A program made the translations under genes and the position numbers. From positions 985,649-1,049,648 of the forward strand of contig CANLUT010000001.1 of assembly GCA_947494335.1 (NCBI GenBank): a stretch of 64,000 nucleotides of DNA. Direction: 5' to 3'. Source of the stretch: Oligoflexales bacterium. GTDB lineage: Bacteria; Bdellovibrionota_B; Oligoflexia; Oligoflexales; RGVZ01. Below the pieces are notes generated by a model, which saw only the letters and a program-made list of their open reading frames with translations, was not told the origin of the DNA and searched no databases. How positions within the stretch are numbered: the first letter of the stretch is position 1; each line of letters opens with the position of its first letter. This document shows positions 62,693 through 64,000 of this stretch, one piece after another.

Positions 62693-63712
62693 TCAAATCC
62701 GATCTTTAAGACCCAGAGATGCAAGAACATCGTTTGCGCCATTTTTACGCAGACCTTCAATCAATGTGTCTTCTGCTACCTTGGCTAGATTCGTTGTGGT
62801 TGTCGAGATCCTGCACTCTGCTCTAGCCAAGGAGGCACCATCTGCTGCTAACACAATTGCGCGGGCCATTAGAAATGGCTGCGCCCCTGCGCCCATTGTT
62901 ACAAGGCATCCGAATGGCATGGTACAATCTCCCCCAAGCCGCGCTAACACTGAACGTTCAATATCAACAGCAAGCCTCGTGTGGGCGCATTGCAGTTTCG
63001 ACACAATAGTAAGGGCAGGGCCATCAGCTAGGGTTTCGATCGCCAAGGCGCCCTGTCCCGCGCAGGGGATAAACCAGGATGGGTCTAATCGAAACGCGGG
63101 TAGGGACGTCAGCCCGAGGCGTTCCAAGGATGCCTCGGCCAGAATAATGCCATCCCATGTGATCTCGGATTCAAGTTTCTTTAATCTTGTATCCACGTTG
63201 CCGCGGATAGGAATCGTTTTGATTTCTGGACAATCTGCTTTCAAAATAGCTTGCCGACGTAAGCTCGAGGTCGCAAGCGTCAGAGGGCCTAGCGTTCGCA
63301 GGGTTTGTGCATTAAAAACTTGCCTGTGGGCTAATCCATGTTTTTCGGCAATCCCAGAGCGAAAAACTATAACATCTGCGGACTCATTGCGCTTCAAAAC
63401 TGCAGCGAGGGAAAAACCTGAGGGTATTTTGGCTGGCATATCCTTTAGGCTGTGCACGGCAAGGTGTGCAGCACCTTTGCTCATAGCTTCTTCAAGTTCC
63501 TTGATAAAAAGCCCTTTACCACCGATCTCATGTAAAAAACGATCTTGAACAATATCACCGGTGGTTTTCCAAGTTTGAATGCTGACGTCCGCACCTAACT
63601 TACGGACGAGCTCAGCAACGTAATTGGCCTGCCAGAGTGCCAGCGTGCTTCCTCTTGATGCCAAGATGAGGGATTGCCTGATTTGCTCGACGGATTGAGT
63701 GGACTGGGTCAT
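62693..63712 (-). CDS. hemC: Porphobilinogen deaminase (hydroxymethylbilane synthase)
   Basis: 339 aa. Joins four porphobilinogens into hydroxymethylbilane. N-terminal ILASRGSTLALWQA, FIKELEEAM, VHSLKDMPAKIP with the catalytic Asp91, and SSLRRQA for substrate binding. GDCTMPFG carries Cys263, which holds the dipyrromethane cofactor. ATG 63712 overlaps the hemA stop by 4 bases (ATGA), so they are translated together. Confidence 0.95.
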   Translation of the reverse strand: MTQSTQSVEQIRQSLILASRGSTLALWQANYVAELVRKLGADVSIQTWKTTGDIVQDRFLHEIGGKGLFIKELEEAMSKGAAHLAVHSLKDMPAKIPSGFSLAAVLKRNESADVIVFRSGIAEKHGLAHRQVFNAQTLRTLGPLTLATSSLRRQAILKADCPEIKTIPIRGNVDTRLKKLESEITWDGIILAEASLERLGLTSLPAFRLDPSWFIPCAGQGALAIETLADGPALTIVSKLQCAHTRLAVDIERSVLARLGGDCTMPFGCLVTMGAGAQPFLMARAIVLAADGASLARAECRISTTTTNLAKVAEDTLIEGLRKNGANDVLASLGLKDRI

Positions 63713-64000
63713 GGACGGATGTCCTTGCCAAAGATAGACTGAAGCGCTTGGCTGATGTCTCGAGCTTCCTCTGGTGAGGCCTTTTTTAAAGATTGCGCGA
63801 TATCACCCGTAACTCGCGAGGAGACCGCTTCCACGAAGCCCTCTATGGCTTCCCGCTGCTTATCGGAGAGGTTGGCAAAAATATCTTTGCTAAAGGTTTT
63901 TGCAGCCTCGCGAGTGATGAGGTCACTCATGTAGCGAGCCGAATCGGAAATAACGGGAGCCACTTCTCGATGGGTTAACCACTCTGCGAAAGACTCCACA
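63709..64000 (-). CDS. hemA: Glutamyl-tRNA reductase, C-terminal part (runs off the window)
   Basis: About 96 residues are visible; the rest lies to the right of the window. The visible part (FAEWLTHREVAPVISDSARYM in part, then LSDKQREAIEGFVEAVSSRV) matches the C-terminal dimerisation helix of GluTR: a F-x-x-W-x...V-x-P-x-I start and a helical bundle. The frame is open at the edge; a GTG at 63999 is not a real start. With hemC and hemD it forms the early C5 haem pathway. Confidence 0.75.
   Translation of the reverse strand, partial: VESFAEWLTHREVAPVISDSARYMSDLITREAAKTFSKDIFANLSDKQREAIEGFVEAVSSRVTGDIAQSLKKASPEEARDISQALQSIFGKDIRP

Noticed and set aside
1-64000. CRISPR array, IS element, prophage or rRNA
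   Set aside because: No regularly spaced repeats, transposase or integrase motifs, phage structural genes or rRNA sequence were seen on either strand.

Overview
The window reads as chromosomal DNA of a Gram-negative, didermic bacterium. It has lpxD, many beta-barrel outer membrane proteins, a TolC/RND pump and OM lipoprotein-like proteins. Several traits fit the Bdellovibrionota/Oligoflexia (delta-proteobacteria-like predators and relatives): a Hanks kinase with PEGA domains, a PP2C phosphatase, PilT, a PilZ protein, a GldA/F/G-type ABC system with DUF4340, type III glutamine synthetase, a SKI2-like helicase and a deoxyhypusine-synthase-like enzyme. This placement is an inference from gene content only; there is no rRNA in the window. 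Gene density is high, and I saw no IS element, phage gene or CRISPR array.

Layout. 1-4.7 kb: TolC-like factor and RND pump, AT-rich in the lines I sampled, ending next to a tRNA-Cys. 5.0-10.3 kb (minus): pentapeptide protein, gapA, threonine aldolase, a membrane protein, and an EF-hand-motif lipoprotein paired with a TraF-like barrel. 10.8-15 kb: an orphan plus-strand gene, acyl-CoA desaturase and SKI2-like helicase. 15-22.5 kb (minus): glnN, then an operon of Ser/Thr kinase, PEGA/TPR protein and coaE. 22.7-26.6 kb (minus): IMP/GMP-type 5'-nucleotidase, and a PilZ protein overlapping a TPR-barrel protein. 26.6-28.6 kb: a DUF429-like gene convergent with an aminotransferase. 28.8-40.2 kb (plus): PP2C, GYF-like membrane protein, a second TPR-barrel protein, mraY, pilT and a BMP-type nucleoside ABC importer. 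40.3-49.7 kb: an OM protein, purA diverging from purB, then lpxD, a DD-carboxypeptidase, the DHS-like enzyme and an OPT transporter. 49.7-52.5 kb: PAN-domain protein, clan-A glycoside hydrolase, U32 protease-family tRNA hydroxylation protein. 52.7-57.3 kb: GldA-GldF-GldG-DUF4340 operon. 57.3-64 kb: S51 peptidase, divergent SelO-like protein, an unlisted 59-aa membrane peptide with OsmC and a CoA-transferase, then hemA(partial)-hemC-hemD.

How the parts connect. Three themes recur. (1) Envelope signalling: kinase/PEGA, PP2C/GYF and PilZ genes each sit in tight operons with TPR or TPR-beta-barrel envelope proteins. (2) Purine handling: purA, purB, a nucleoside importer and a purine 5'-nucleotidase. 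(3) Surface behaviour: pilT, PilZ and the Gld-like ABC system.

The most unusual items are the PilZ plus TPR-barrel pair, the PP2C/TPR-barrel operon, the SelO-like protein that seems to lack the family's Lys/Glu pair, and the 59-aa membrane peptide at 59960-60139.
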